Source: CAIOTO01 sp040389165
GTDB taxonomy: Bacteria > Pseudomonadota > Alphaproteobacteria > Paracaedibacterales > CAIOTO01
DNA: 64,000 nt
Direction: 5' to 3'
NCBI GenBank assembly: GCA_040389165.1
Contig: JAZKAK010000006.1
Location: forward strand, 20,763 to 84,762
Shown here: piece after piece, positions 55,268 through 64,000 of the stretch
Layout: each line of letters begins with the position of its first letter
Numbering within the stretch: position 1 is the first letter of the stretch
Notes under the pieces: generated by a model
What the model saw: the letters and a program-made list of their open reading frames with translations, nothing else
Database searches by the model: none
What the model was told of the DNA's origin: nothing
Translations under genes and position numbers: made by a program

Positions 55268-55717
55268 TTAGGGCTCATTTTTGTGTTTCATACTTTCTTC
55301 CAATATATATGCTATCACTTCTTTTTGTGGTTTTGAGCATTCCATAGGGATGGTATTATTAACTTCTGTGTTTGGATGATAAATAGGTTTCATTTTACTT
55401 ATATCAAGATGAAAGATCCCAAAAACATGATCTATATCAAGAAAAATAGTTTCATGCTTTGATGCCTGATAAACAAGTCCAAAAGAACATTCTGGTCGTA
55501 ATTTCGTTGGCTCTAAAAAATGACTCATATGCAATACAGGTAAAACGTGATTGCGCCAGAGTCGATGTTGATCTGCTGTGCCATTGGGCGCTGTTGTTTT
55601 AAGTTTCTGTTTTTGCTGCGCATGATAATTTTCAAGATTAACAATTTCAAGTAATCGTTCTGTAGGAACAGCCAAATGGAATTGGTTTGAGCGGATGAGT
55701 AATACATCTTTAGACAT
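55268..55717 (-). CDS. CheW-like protein (tentative)
   Basis: A 149-residue protein whose pattern recalls a CheW fold: VLLIRSNQFHLAVPTERLLEIVNL at the start, LWRNHVLPVLHMSHFL in the place of the GVINLRG-to-PVIDL region, and ETIFLDIDHVFGIFHLD near the end. No kinase, receptor or flagellar gene is in the window. The match is by pattern only. ATG 55726 is an alternative start, and neither start has a strong ribosome site. It lies 182 bases before accA, with AT-rich hairpins between. Confidence 0.4.
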   Translation of the reverse strand: MSKDVLLIRSNQFHLAVPTERLLEIVNLENYHAQQKQKLKTTAPNGTADQHRLWRNHVLPVLHMSHFLEPTKLRPECSFGLVYQASKHETIFLDIDHVFGIFHLDISKMKPIYHPNTEVNNTIPMECSKPQKEVIAYILEESMKHKNEP

Positions 55718-55948
55718 AATATACATCGTAAGTTGAAACCAACGTACCTAGATGATACGTTGCAATTTTCGTATATGGCTTGCTTTTTCTAGAGATTTTA
55801 GCGTTAAAGAATGTGATTGAATACATATGCGATCTGTTTTTTAATAATACTTAAGTATTACAGTAGCATATTAGGGTTAACATTGAATTAATTCGAAGTA
55901 TACACATATTTGTATTTGTATTTATATTGATGTTGAAATAATAGATCA

Positions 55949-57037
55949 TTAATGTGTAAATAAATTTATCTGTTCGAATAACGTTGTCATTGCTTCTTGT
56001 GTGCCAATCGATATACGTAAATGATCTGTTAATTTATACATAGTCATTGGACGCACAATGATGCCATTTCTTCCTAGCGTGTGGTACAGGTCTTCTGCGC
56101 GACCTGGTAGCTTAATAAGTATAAAGTTTGTATAGGAGGGGATAAATTCTATGTTGGCGTTAATAAGTACATCTTCTAGTTTTCTACGCCATATATGCGT
56201 ATGCTGTACGGTTTTTTCAACAAATGTTTTGTCGAGCAAAGCAGCTACTCCTGCAGCCTGCGCGAGCATTGATGTATTGAAGGGGGCACGAATACGATTA
56301 ATTGCATCAATGACGGTAGGGGAGGCATGCATCCAGCCTAGTCTGAGGCCAGCCAAGCCATAAGCCTTTGAGAAAGAACGCGTTACAACCACATTTGGAT
56401 GAGCATCAATAAACTCATGACCTGCTGTATAGTTATGGACGGATGAATCAGTCATATATTCAGCATAAGCTGCGTCAAGAACAATCATAACGGAAGATGG
56501 TAGAGCTTGTATGAGTGTTGTCAGTTCTTCTCGATCAAGAAAATTACCAATAGGATTTCCTGGGTGATCTAAATAGAGCATGCGTGTTTTAGGGGTTACT
56601 GCGGCCACGATTGAATCAACTGTAAGTTCTTGGTTGTCACGTTCACGTTCAATAAAGACAGGAGTGGCAGACATGCTTAATGCAGCAATTGTGTAGACGC
56701 TAAAGCCATAGCGTGGAATAAGTACTTCATCGCCTTGTGTTAGATACGTGCGTGCAAGTAAATGTAAAAATTCTTCACTACCACATCCGCACAAAATATG
56801 TGCTACTGGAATAGCAAATGTATCAGAGATGGTTTTGCGTAATTTAATAGCATTGCCATCTGGATAAGTATGTGTATGTGATTTCACAATAGATTCCATG
56901 GCAGTGTGCACCGTGGGGCTCGCACCGAAAGGATTCTCATTAGACGCTAAATTATGATTGAAAACAAAGTCTGTTGGAACAACATTTCCTGCAACATAAG
57001 GCGCTATTTGATAAAATGCTAAGTGAGGTGATCTCAT
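55949..57037 (-). CDS. hisC: histidinol-phosphate aminotransferase family protein
   Basis: A 362-residue class I/II PLP aminotransferase. NLASNENPFGASP, GCGSEEFLHLLARTYL, YLDHPGNPIGN and the PLP lysine in TRSFSKAYGLAGLRLGW fit HisC, with the end YKLTDHLRISIGT. HisC makes histidinol phosphate, but close relatives use aromatic amino acids. No other his gene is in the window, so either role is possible. It is monocistronic. Confidence 0.88.
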   Translation of the reverse strand: MRSPHLAFYQIAPYVAGNVVPTDFVFNHNLASNENPFGASPTVHTAMESIVKSHTHTYPDGNAIKLRKTISDTFAIPVAHILCGCGSEEFLHLLARTYLTQGDEVLIPRYGFSVYTIAALSMSATPVFIERERDNQELTVDSIVAAVTPKTRMLYLDHPGNPIGNFLDREELTTLIQALPSSVMIVLDAAYAEYMTDSSVHNYTAGHEFIDAHPNVVVTRSFSKAYGLAGLRLGWMHASPTVIDAINRIRAPFNTSMLAQAAGVAALLDKTFVEKTVQHTHIWRRKLEDVLINANIEFIPSYTNFILIKLPGRAEDLYHTLGRNGIIVRPMTMYKLTDHLRISIGTQEAMTTLFEQINLFTH

Positions 57038-57107
57038 ATTAATAACTATCTTTTTCTAAATTTTGTAAAAATAAGTGTACGTGCAGTTTCCCTTTTATGC
57101 ATTATGT

Positions 57108-57144
57108 AAAAAACATCCTACATGTTACGTGTAGGATGTTTTTT
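57108..57144 (-). terminator. strong terminator after secA
   Basis: AAAAAACATCCTACA and TGTAGGATGTTTTTT make a perfect 15-bp stem with a 7-base loop, A- and T-tracts on the two sides. It would end secA transcription and could stop transcripts from either direction. Confidence 0.9.
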
Positions 57145-57169
57145 AGTTTACAGAGGTGATTACTTGCTC

Positions 57170-59905
57170 TTAAACGAGTCCGTGACAATGTTTGTATTTT
57201 TTGCCTGAACCGCAGGGGCAGTCAGCATTGCGCAGTACGCGGCCCCATGTGTTTGGATCATTTGGATCAATTTCAATGTTTTCTGCATCTGTATTTAATG
57301 CAAGAGCATTTTGACCTGATTCAAGCTGCTCGTCTTCGCTCGATTCAGTTAACCAATCCGGCATTAGCTCGCTCATTGCATCCCAATCTAAACTTGGTTC
57401 TAAAGCGTTTTCAATGCTCGTTCCTTCTGGAAGAGATAATTCAAAATGCGATAAAGCTGAGATAAGTTCTGCTTTAACACGCCCCATCATAAACACGAAC
57501 AAGTTATAAGCTTCACGTTTGTATTCATTTAAAGGATTGCCTTGTGCATAAGCACGCAAATTTATACCTTGACGTAGATGATCAAGTGACAACAAGTGAT
57601 CTTTCCATGCCTGATCAAGTATGCGTAACAATAATGTGCGTTCTGACATACGAATCATGAAAGTGCCAAAACGATCTTCTTTTGAGAGTAATAATTCAAT
57701 ATGCAATGCATTAATGCGTTTTTTAACGTCAAGCGCAGTGATTCCATCGTCATCAATCCATTTCTGCAGATCGATATTAAGGGCGAAAAGACGAATACAT
57801 TCAGCATGAAGCCCTTGGATATCCCATTGTTCTGGTAACGAATTATCTGGAATATGAGCATCTACACAGTCATGGATTATTTCTTCACGCATATCCGTTA
57901 CCATGGTAGATATATCGTCAGACTTCATTAAGTCACGACGTTGTTCGTAAATAATTTTACGCTGATCATTCATAACATCATCATAACGAAGTAAATGTTT
58001 GCGGATATCAAAGTTCCGCGCTTCAACTTTTTGTTGAGCACGCTCAAGGGCTTTGTTAATCCATTGATGTGAAATTGCTTCGCCTTCTTCAACACCAAGC
58101 TTACGGAGCATTACATCTAATTTTTGTGATCCAAAAATACGCATAAGATCATCTTCAAGAGAGATATAGAACCGTGAGGCTCCTGGGTCCCCTTGGCGAC
58201 CTGAGCGGCCGCGTAATTGGTTGTCGATACGACGGCTTTCATGGCGTTCTGTTCCGATAACAAATAAGCCGCCAGCATCTTTTACGCGTTGCTGATCTGC
58301 CTCGACATCCCTCTTTATTGCTTCGATTAAGCGATCGCGGTCAGAACCTTCAAGAACTTCAGCAAGCTCTCGTTCAACACGCATTTCAACGTTTCCACCT
58401 AATTTAATATCCGTTCCACGGCCTGCCATGTTTGTTGCGATTGTTACGGCGCCAGAACGACCTGCATCGGCAATGATATAGGCTTCTTGTTCATGATAAC
58501 GCGCATTAAGCACTTGATGCGGAACATTAGATTTTGTTAAAAAGGCGGAGATAAATTCTGACTTCTCAATACTTGTTGTTCCAACCAACACGGGTTGTTT
58601 GCGTTCAAAACATTCACAGATTTGTTTAAGGACAGCGTTGTATTTTTCTTTTGCAGTTAGAAAAATTTCATCATCATGATCAATACGGGCGATTGTCACA
58701 TTTGTAGGCACATCCACTGGACGTAGGTTGTAAATTTCTTCAAACTCTACAGATTCAGTTATGGCTGTGCCTGTCATGCCCGCCATCTTTGGGTACAAAC
58801 GGAAAAAGTTCTGATAGGTAACCGACGCTAGTGTCTGGTTTTCCATCTCAACGGTGACGCACTCTTTTGCCTCAAGCGCTTGGTGTAGGCCATCTGAATA
58901 ACGACGTCCTTCCATCATACGGCCTGTGAATTCATCGATAATGATGACTTTATCATCTTTAACGATGTAATCAACGTCACGGGTGAAAAGCTTATGCGCT
59001 TTAAGTGCTGCATTTACATGGTGGACGACACCAATGTTTTGCACATCATACAAGCTTGTTCCTTTAATAAGGTTTGCAGCAATTAATTGAGATTCTATTT
59101 TTTCTACGCCTTGGTCTGTTAATGTAACAGAACGTTGTTTTTCATCTTTTTCAAAATCTTCATCAATTAATCCCGGAATGAATGCATTAATGCTGTTGTA
59201 ACTCTCAGATGAGTCTTCTGCTGAACCGGAAATAATAAGAGGTGTTCTCGCTTCATCGATTAAAATACTATCGCATTCATCGACAATGGCAAAATTAAAT
59301 GGACGCATAACCATTTCATCCATACGGAACTTCATATTGTCACGTAGATAATCGAACCCAAATTCGTGATTTGTTCCATAAGTAATATCACACGCATACA
59401 TGTCACGACGTTCAGAGTCGTTAATACCGTGCACAATACAACCGACGGACAGTCCGAGATAGTTGTATAAGATGCCCATCCAATCAGAGTCACGCTTTGC
59501 TAAGTAATCATTAACAGTAACAACATGTACGCCTTTTCCTGTTATCGCATTAAGATAGACGGGGAGGGTCGCAACGAGTGTTTTACCTTCACCAGTACGC
59601 ATTTCTGTAATCATGCCTTGGTTTAAAACCATGCCACCAATGAGCTGGACATCAAAAGGACGCATACCAAGGGCACGTTTCGAGGCTTCTCGAACGGTCG
59701 CAAAAGCTTCTGGTAATAAGTTTTCAAGCGATTGACCGTTTTTAAAACGTTCTTTGAATTCTTCTGTTTTTGCTTTGAGTTGAGCATCGCTCAATTCGAT
59801 GAAATCTTTTTCTAAGTGATTTACCTGGTGGGCAATGCGTGCATATTTCTTTATGATGCGATCATTCGCCGAGCCAAAAACCTTTTGCACTAAACCTGCA
59901 ATCAT
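57170..59905 (-). CDS. secA: preprotein translocase ATPase SecA
   Basis: A 911-residue motor that drives proteins through SecYEG. The Walker A motif is in EMRTGEGKTLVATLP near residue 102; VDECDSILIDEARTPLIISG is the DEAD-box part; NMAGRGTDIKLGGNVEM and RRIDNQLRGRSGRQGDPG form the second motor domain; and the C-terminus CPCGSGKKYKHCHG binds zinc and SecB. It is complete. A 22-base palindrome lies 23 bases upstream. Confidence 0.98.
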   Translation of the reverse strand: MIAGLVQKVFGSANDRIIKKYARIAHQVNHLEKDFIELSDAQLKAKTEEFKERFKNGQSLENLLPEAFATVREASKRALGMRPFDVQLIGGMVLNQGMITEMRTGEGKTLVATLPVYLNAITGKGVHVVTVNDYLAKRDSDWMGILYNYLGLSVGCIVHGINDSERRDMYACDITYGTNHEFGFDYLRDNMKFRMDEMVMRPFNFAIVDECDSILIDEARTPLIISGSAEDSSESYNSINAFIPGLIDEDFEKDEKQRSVTLTDQGVEKIESQLIAANLIKGTSLYDVQNIGVVHHVNAALKAHKLFTRDVDYIVKDDKVIIIDEFTGRMMEGRRYSDGLHQALEAKECVTVEMENQTLASVTYQNFFRLYPKMAGMTGTAITESVEFEEIYNLRPVDVPTNVTIARIDHDDEIFLTAKEKYNAVLKQICECFERKQPVLVGTTSIEKSEFISAFLTKSNVPHQVLNARYHEQEAYIIADAGRSGAVTIATNMAGRGTDIKLGGNVEMRVERELAEVLEGSDRDRLIEAIKRDVEADQQRVKDAGGLFVIGTERHESRRIDNQLRGRSGRQGDPGASRFYISLEDDLMRIFGSQKLDVMLRKLGVEEGEAISHQWINKALERAQQKVEARNFDIRKHLLRYDDVMNDQRKIIYEQRRDLMKSDDISTMVTDMREEIIHDCVDAHIPDNSLPEQWDIQGLHAECIRLFALNIDLQKWIDDDGITALDVKKRINALHIELLLSKEDRFGTFMIRMSERTLLLRILDQAWKDHLLSLDHLRQGINLRAYAQGNPLNEYKREAYNLFVFMMGRVKAELISALSHFELSLPEGTSIENALEPSLDWDAMSELMPDWLTESSEDEQLESGQNALALNTDAENIEIDPNDPNTWGRVLRNADCPCGSGKKYKHCHGLV

Positions 59906-59928
59906 AACACCAACCTCAAGATAAAATG

Positions 59929-59950
59929 CCTTGTGAGCGTGCTCACAAGG
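59929..59950. promoter_or_regulatory. 22-base palindrome before secA
   Basis: CCTTGTGAGC and GCTCACAAGG are perfect 10-bp arms around GT. It lies in the secA leader or promoter. There is no T run, so it is not a typical terminator; it may be an operator or a mRNA hairpin. Confidence 0.5.
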
Positions 59951-60055
59951 AGTGAATTTTCTAATAAAACATATCTAATTACACCTAGGTTAGCCTAAAA
60001 ATTAAAAAAGTTCTAGTATTTACGCAAATTTGACTCGCAGAAAAGTATTTTGCGT

Positions 60056-60064
60056 TGCTATAAT
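60056..60064 (+). promoter_or_regulatory. extended -10 promoter of the parvulin gene
   Basis: TGC followed by TATAAT fits an extended -10 element. TTGACT lies 23 bases before TATAAT, too far for a normal -35. It would give a leader of about 35 bases. Confidence 0.5.
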
Positions 60065-60106
60065 CGTTTCTATAAACAGTCCAGACCAGAAAGGATATGG
60101 TCAACA

Positions 60107-62071
60107 ATGACAAAGATATCAGTTTTAAAGACAGCACTACTACTTTCAGTTGGGGTAGCTACAGCGAATGCAGACATCAATTTGGGAGGATTATTCTCGT
60201 CAAATAAAGATGCAGTTTCTGAGAAAAGCAGTGATTCAAAAGAGTCGCCAGCTGAAAGTTCAGTAAGTAGTAAAAAAGAGGAACCTAAAATAGAATCAGC
60301 CACTGATGATTCGAAATCCGAAGAAAAGAAGCCTGAAGAAAAGAAGCCTGAAGAGAAAAAAAGCGAAGAAAAGAAACATGATACTAAAAGTGGGGCACTC
60401 GATTTATCTGATATGAATAGAGCTGTTGCTACATTTTCTGACGGTACTATTATCAAGTTTCAAGAAGTTCAGGATCTCTTGATGCAATTGCCGGCAAAAT
60501 TACGGGATGCTCCTTTTTCCAAACTTTATGCAAGCTTATTAAATCGTTTAGTCGATAGTAAGGTTCTGCTTGATGCTGCTACGAAAGGTGCTTTTGATAA
60601 AGACGCAGAAGTGATAAAGCGTATTTCAGATGCTAAAGAACTTTTGTTGCAAAAAGCGTACCTTGACCAAGAAATTGATAAATTAATTACAGATTCAATT
60701 TTACGCGGTAAATATGAGGAATTGTTAAAATTACTTCCTAAAGATGAAATGGAATCTGATGTTTGTCATATTCTTTTTGAAAAGAAAGAAGATGCCGAAA
60801 AAGCCTTGAAAGAGTTGTCATCAGCTGGTCGTAATCTTGAAACTAGATTCAATGAAATGGTTGTCGCGAAGTCAGCGGATACAAGCACCAAAGCGAATAA
60901 AGGTAACATAGGTTGGGTGCGCAAGGCTGATATAAAGAATGAAGAATTGTTCAAAGCTGCAAAAGGCACAATGGTTCCGCAAGTTCTAAAAATATTTGAT
61001 CAAGGCTATAGCGTATTTTTCATCAGAGACAGGCGTCCAATTCAACCGCCAGAATTTGACAAAATTAAAGCTGAAATTAAAAAAGCAATTACACCGCAAT
61101 ATGCAATAACAGTTGTTGATAAAATGCGTCGTGATGCAGGCCTTCAGATAACAGGGCTTGATGGAAAGCCAATGCCATTGCCTGATCTGCCTCCAATGCC
61201 TGATGCAAGTGGAAAAGAGCCTGAAAAAAAGACACCTGAAAAGAAAGATTTCTCAGGAGTAAATGAAAAAGCTTTGGATAATTCAATGGTTGTTGGTGTG
61301 TTCACCAATGGTGAAAAAATTACTTTGGGCCAAGTGAGAGATAGTCTTGCAAGCATTCCAGAACAACTTAAGGCAACCCCATTCCATCAATTATTTGAAC
61401 CACTTGTGCTACGTGTGGCTGATACAAAATTATTGATTGAAGCTGCAAAAAAGGCCAATCTTGAAAAATCTGCTGATTTGATTAAAAAGCAAGAGGAAGT
61501 TCAAAAAGGATTGCTCCAACGTGCTTATCTTGATAAGCAATTTGCGCAAGTAATAACGCCTGCAATGCTAAAAGAAGCGTATCAAGAATTCCTTAAAATA
61601 TTCCCTAAGGATGATATGGAAATTCGTATTCGTCATATTATGGTTGCAACCAAAGAAGAGGCAGAAGCTATTCTTAAAGATCTAAAAGGTGGCAAAGCCA
61701 AATTTGATAATGAATATGTTAAGGAAAAAACAATAGATCCTAACACAAAAGAATCAGGTGGCGATTTGGGCTATATCCCGAAAAAGCAATTACCTTCTGA
61801 TTTAGCTGATGTTTTGTTTAAGGCGCCAAAAGCAACATTGATTCCAGAACCAGTTACATTAGGTGATAATGGATTTAGCGTTATTCGCGTTGAAGATAAG
61901 CGCGCTGTTCAAGCACCTACAATCGAAGACATTCGTCCTCAATTAACACAAGCAGTTTCACAACGTGAAGCAGCTAAGATTGTGATGAAGTTGCGTGAAG
62001 ATTCAAAGGTTGTTTTGCGTGATATGGATGGCAATATTATGTCTACTGCGCCAGCACCGACAGCAAAATAA
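60107..62071 (+). CDS. exported parvulin-type peptidyl-prolyl isomerase with duplicated module
   Basis: A 654-residue protein, started at ATG 60107, which gives a signal peptide (cleavage after ANA at 22) with AAGGA before it. A Lys/Glu tract (KKPEEKKPEEKK, about 74-90) is followed by two copies of the same plan: an N-terminal helical region and a parvulin domain. Copy 1 (about 103-370) has VCHILFEKKEDAEKAL and NIGWVRKADI; copy 2 (about 395-645) has IRHIMVATKEEAEAIL and GGDLGYIPKKQL. The second is the closer match to active parvulins. SurA- or PrsA-like folding of outer-membrane proteins is inferred. Confidence 0.85.
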   Translation: MTKISVLKTALLLSVGVATANADINLGGLFSSNKDAVSEKSSDSKESPAESSVSSKKEEPKIESATDDSKSEEKKPEEKKPEEKKSEEKKHDTKSGALDLSDMNRAVATFSDGTIIKFQEVQDLLMQLPAKLRDAPFSKLYASLLNRLVDSKVLLDAATKGAFDKDAEVIKRISDAKELLLQKAYLDQEIDKLITDSILRGKYEELLKLLPKDEMESDVCHILFEKKEDAEKALKELSSAGRNLETRFNEMVVAKSADTSTKANKGNIGWVRKADIKNEELFKAAKGTMVPQVLKIFDQGYSVFFIRDRRPIQPPEFDKIKAEIKKAITPQYAITVVDKMRRDAGLQITGLDGKPMPLPDLPPMPDASGKEPEKKTPEKKDFSGVNEKALDNSMVVGVFTNGEKITLGQVRDSLASIPEQLKATPFHQLFEPLVLRVADTKLLIEAAKKANLEKSADLIKKQEEVQKGLLQRAYLDKQFAQVITPAMLKEAYQEFLKIFPKDDMEIRIRHIMVATKEEAEAILKDLKGGKAKFDNEYVKEKTIDPNTKESGGDLGYIPKKQLPSDLADVLFKAPKATLIPEPVTLGDNGFSVIRVEDKRAVQAPTIEDIRPQLTQAVSQREAAKIVMKLREDSKVVLRDMDGNIMSTAPAPTAK

Positions 62072-62122
62072 ATTGTATTAACGTTCTTTGCTCATGCGTG
62101 TGAGTTAGGATGTAAATTGTGA

Positions 62123-62148
62123 GGGAGTCAGAAATGGCTCCCTTTTTT
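62123..62148 (+). terminator. rho-independent terminator of the parvulin gene
   Basis: GGGAGTC pairs with GGCTCCC (one wobble) around a 6-base loop, followed by six T. Confidence 0.8.
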
Positions 62149-62181
62149 GTTGTGTATATGTAAAATTTTATTAAAATAGAT

Positions 62182-62187
62182 TATACT
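62182..62187 (+). promoter_or_regulatory. possible -10 element of the last gene
   Basis: TATACT lies about 45 bases before the ATG in an AT-rich spacer. No convincing -35 is seen. Confidence 0.3.
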
Positions 62188-62233
62188 ATGTGCTCGCTGT
62201 ACTTTTTATTTTAACCCTAAGGAGTCACTAATT

Positions 62234-63952
62234 ATGAAACATAAGAAACCAATAATATCATTTTTTGCATGCATTGCTTTGTGTGGAGTCGGTTTGATTG
62301 CGCAAACTCATGCACTCAAAGCGATGGAGCAATTAGAATCTGATTCTTCTGCTCTTTCAGGTACAGGAGCTGTTCTTCCAGTTGCGGTAATACCAGCTGA
62401 GTCTGCAACTGAAATAAAAAATTTACGTGCATTAGAGGATCTTTGTGAATCCTTTCCTACGCAAGCTGATTTCGTTCAATTAACTGCTGATATCGATATA
62501 GCCCGTGCTTTGGTGGTAACTTCGGTATTAAGTGAGCGGCAACATTCATTGCCAATTGGAATGAATATGGTTCAATTAATACAGCTAATTGAAAATATTA
62601 AAATGTACGATGACGCTAAGAAGCCTCATGTTAGTGATTATTTTTCTGTTCTGCCTGTTGATCTTGGGCAGCTTAATACGAACATAAAGCATTACCAATG
62701 GTTGTCAAAAGTTGTTTATGTAGTGCAAGAGCGTTTGAAAAATAAACTTGTTACACAAGACGATCTTAAGGCTGGTTATGTATCTTATTTAGAAAAAAAG
62801 AAAATAGAACAATGGCTAAATAGTACCGACGGTTTGGCTGGTGAAGAAACTTACAGGAAGCAACGCCTTAATCAATCTATTAGAGAGGCTTTTAGAAGAA
62901 ATCTTTGTGAGGATGCAAAGTTGAGCAGCAAGGAGTCCTTTTCTCATATATTAGGGTTGCTAGCTATCACTGAAGGACAAGATAATCCTTTTCAGATAAT
63001 GAGTAGAGAAAGTCCTTATTTTTTGGAAATGCAAGGAAGACTTGATGCAGATTTATCCGCACGTACAATTATTGAAGGTGGGGGAGCGATAAATAAAGGT
63101 GATCTTACGTTTGTTGTTTACAATACTGAAATAGAAGGAGATGTCTGGCATGCATTAGGGACTTCAGAAGAAGAGATAAATCATTTACTTGTCGATGCAG
63201 TTAAAGATCACCGTATATTCTTACCAGAATATTATGTGCCTTTGCTTTACCGTTTATTAGCTGTTCATGGAGAAACCACGTTTTTGCAACAGTCAATTTC
63301 TAGTGTTTTTGAGAGATTCATGAATGAATACGCTAAAGAAGGTCTTGAATTATCTGAATGTACACGAAAGAGTTACGAAGAAACAGCTAAGATGTTGACG
63401 GAGTTTGAAGAAGTTCGTTTGGAAGATGAAGCTGAATTCAAACGAAATACGGCTGAACATCTGGTATTGAAGCCTCAAGAAATAGAAAGTAGTGCAGAGC
63501 TAGACGGTGAGCAAGAAAAATTAGCGTGGGGTATACAACAGGAAGAAGCGTTGGGAAATTATCAACTTGAACTTAAAAAGTGGAGTGATGTTAAAACAGC
63601 ATGTGAAGCAGCGTTTGAAAATAAAAAATTCGTACGTATGTTTAGTTCTGTTTTTGTTAAACGCGCTAATAAAATAACTGAAATTACTGATTTTGTAGAG
63701 CAAGATTTTACACGTCTCAATGATAATAGATCCTTCCAGATTGATCCCGCGGGAAATAAAGAAGGTATGCTGTATGTTGAAATGTTTCGTCGTTTAGCTA
63801 ACGTTAATGTTTATATGTGGATGATTGCTTCTGATGCGTATTTTTCCACAAAACCACGATTACATTATGTTTCTAGTAAACAAATTGCCTTGGCTGGTAT
63901 TTGGAAGGTATCAGAAACGGCGAGAGATGAGCATTTCTTGCTTATAAGGTAA
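62234..63952 (+). CDS. large exported protein of unknown function
   Basis: A 572-residue protein with a signal peptide (MKHKKPIISFFACIALCGVG, cleavage near HAL at 27). A perfect TAAGGAG lies nine bases before the ATG. The mature part is mostly helical and charged (EEVRLEDEAEFKRNTAEHLV, LDGEQEKLAWGIQQEEALG), with no repeat and no motif that I recognise. It is monocistronic, with its own promoter region and the previous terminator in front. It may be secreted to or act on a host, which is only inference from export and lack of family. Confidence 0.65.
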   Translation: MKHKKPIISFFACIALCGVGLIAQTHALKAMEQLESDSSALSGTGAVLPVAVIPAESATEIKNLRALEDLCESFPTQADFVQLTADIDIARALVVTSVLSERQHSLPIGMNMVQLIQLIENIKMYDDAKKPHVSDYFSVLPVDLGQLNTNIKHYQWLSKVVYVVQERLKNKLVTQDDLKAGYVSYLEKKKIEQWLNSTDGLAGEETYRKQRLNQSIREAFRRNLCEDAKLSSKESFSHILGLLAITEGQDNPFQIMSRESPYFLEMQGRLDADLSARTIIEGGGAINKGDLTFVVYNTEIEGDVWHALGTSEEEINHLLVDAVKDHRIFLPEYYVPLLYRLLAVHGETTFLQQSISSVFERFMNEYAKEGLELSECTRKSYEETAKMLTEFEEVRLEDEAEFKRNTAEHLVLKPQEIESSAELDGEQEKLAWGIQQEEALGNYQLELKKWSDVKTACEAAFENKKFVRMFSSVFVKRANKITEITDFVEQDFTRLNDNRSFQIDPAGNKEGMLYVEMFRRLANVNVYMWMIASDAYFSTKPRLHYVSSKQIALAGIWKVSETARDEHFLLIR

Positions 63953-64000
63953 CCGTTCGAGCAACCGCCCCCTGCACAAATTGCGCATACTATGTCAGGC

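Noticed and set aside
60050..60106. Earlier start for the parvulin gene
   Set aside because: It overlaps the extended -10 promoter and would bury the signal peptide behind 19 charged residues.

Overview
The window reads as chromosomal DNA of an AT-rich alphaproteobacterium. Lineage markers are a CckA-type hybrid kinase, an NDUFS4-like complex I accessory subunit, an ELM1 (DUF1022) protein and a BamF/DUF3035-like lipoprotein beside lspA. Scattered operons, many exported proteins of unknown function, broken genes and palindromic intergenic repeats suggest a host-associated lineage such as Holosporales. The order is inference, and no rRNA is present to test it. A run of 100 N at 8031-8130 marks an assembly gap inside a tandem repeat.

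Layout. 1-4.8 kb: the 3' end of an RNA m5U methyltransferase, a small membrane protein, cckA, then a minus-strand unit tRNA-Pro / NDUFS4-like / ELM1-like. 4.8-8.6 kb: an accessory-looking region with two exported proteins (one coiled coil, one with a TPIV repeat and a Sel1-like segment) separated by about 0.9 kb of nested inverted repeats, two of them flanked by direct repeats like target-site duplications. 8.8-13.7 kb: xseA, DUF167, cutA, an EamA-type exporter and gltX, all minus. 13.8-20.7 kb: a DUF1287 protein, nuoE-nuoF, convergent hrcA, then yajC-secD-secF. 21-27.4 kb: an exported protein, phoH-ybeY-corC-msbA, and a flavin oxidoreductase of the nitronate monooxygenase family. 27.5-33.8 kb: arginase plus ornithine aminotransferase, divergent hemE, a Cys-rich lipoprotein, uvrC and a rhodanese membrane protein.

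33.9-38.9 kb: rpsF-rpsR-rplI with a terminator, a FolM-like reductase with folB, yggT, and a umuD-umuC pair whose UmuD has a long N-terminal extension. 39-48 kb: a four-gene MdtABC-type RND efflux operon (adaptor, two permeases, outer-membrane lipoprotein). 48.1-57 kb, all minus: hisC, a CheW-like protein, accA, then lspA / BamF-like lipoprotein / two M16 peptidases / a small protein / an acyltransferase fused to an extra domain, ending at a remnant of oligoendopeptidase F. 57.1-64 kb: secA with a terminator and an upstream palindrome, divergent from a parvulin-type chaperone with a duplicated module, then a large exported protein of unknown function.

Shared themes are envelope biogenesis and export (SecA, SecDF-YajC, LspA, BamF-like, M16 pair, parvulin, MsbA, RND pump), DNA repair (UvrC, XseA, UmuDC), respiration (NuoE/F, NDUFS4-like) and limited amino-acid and cofactor metabolism. 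I found no phage, CRISPR, toxin-antitoxin or secretion-system locus. The least explained parts are the 5.3-8.6 kb repeat-rich region and the orphan exported proteins.
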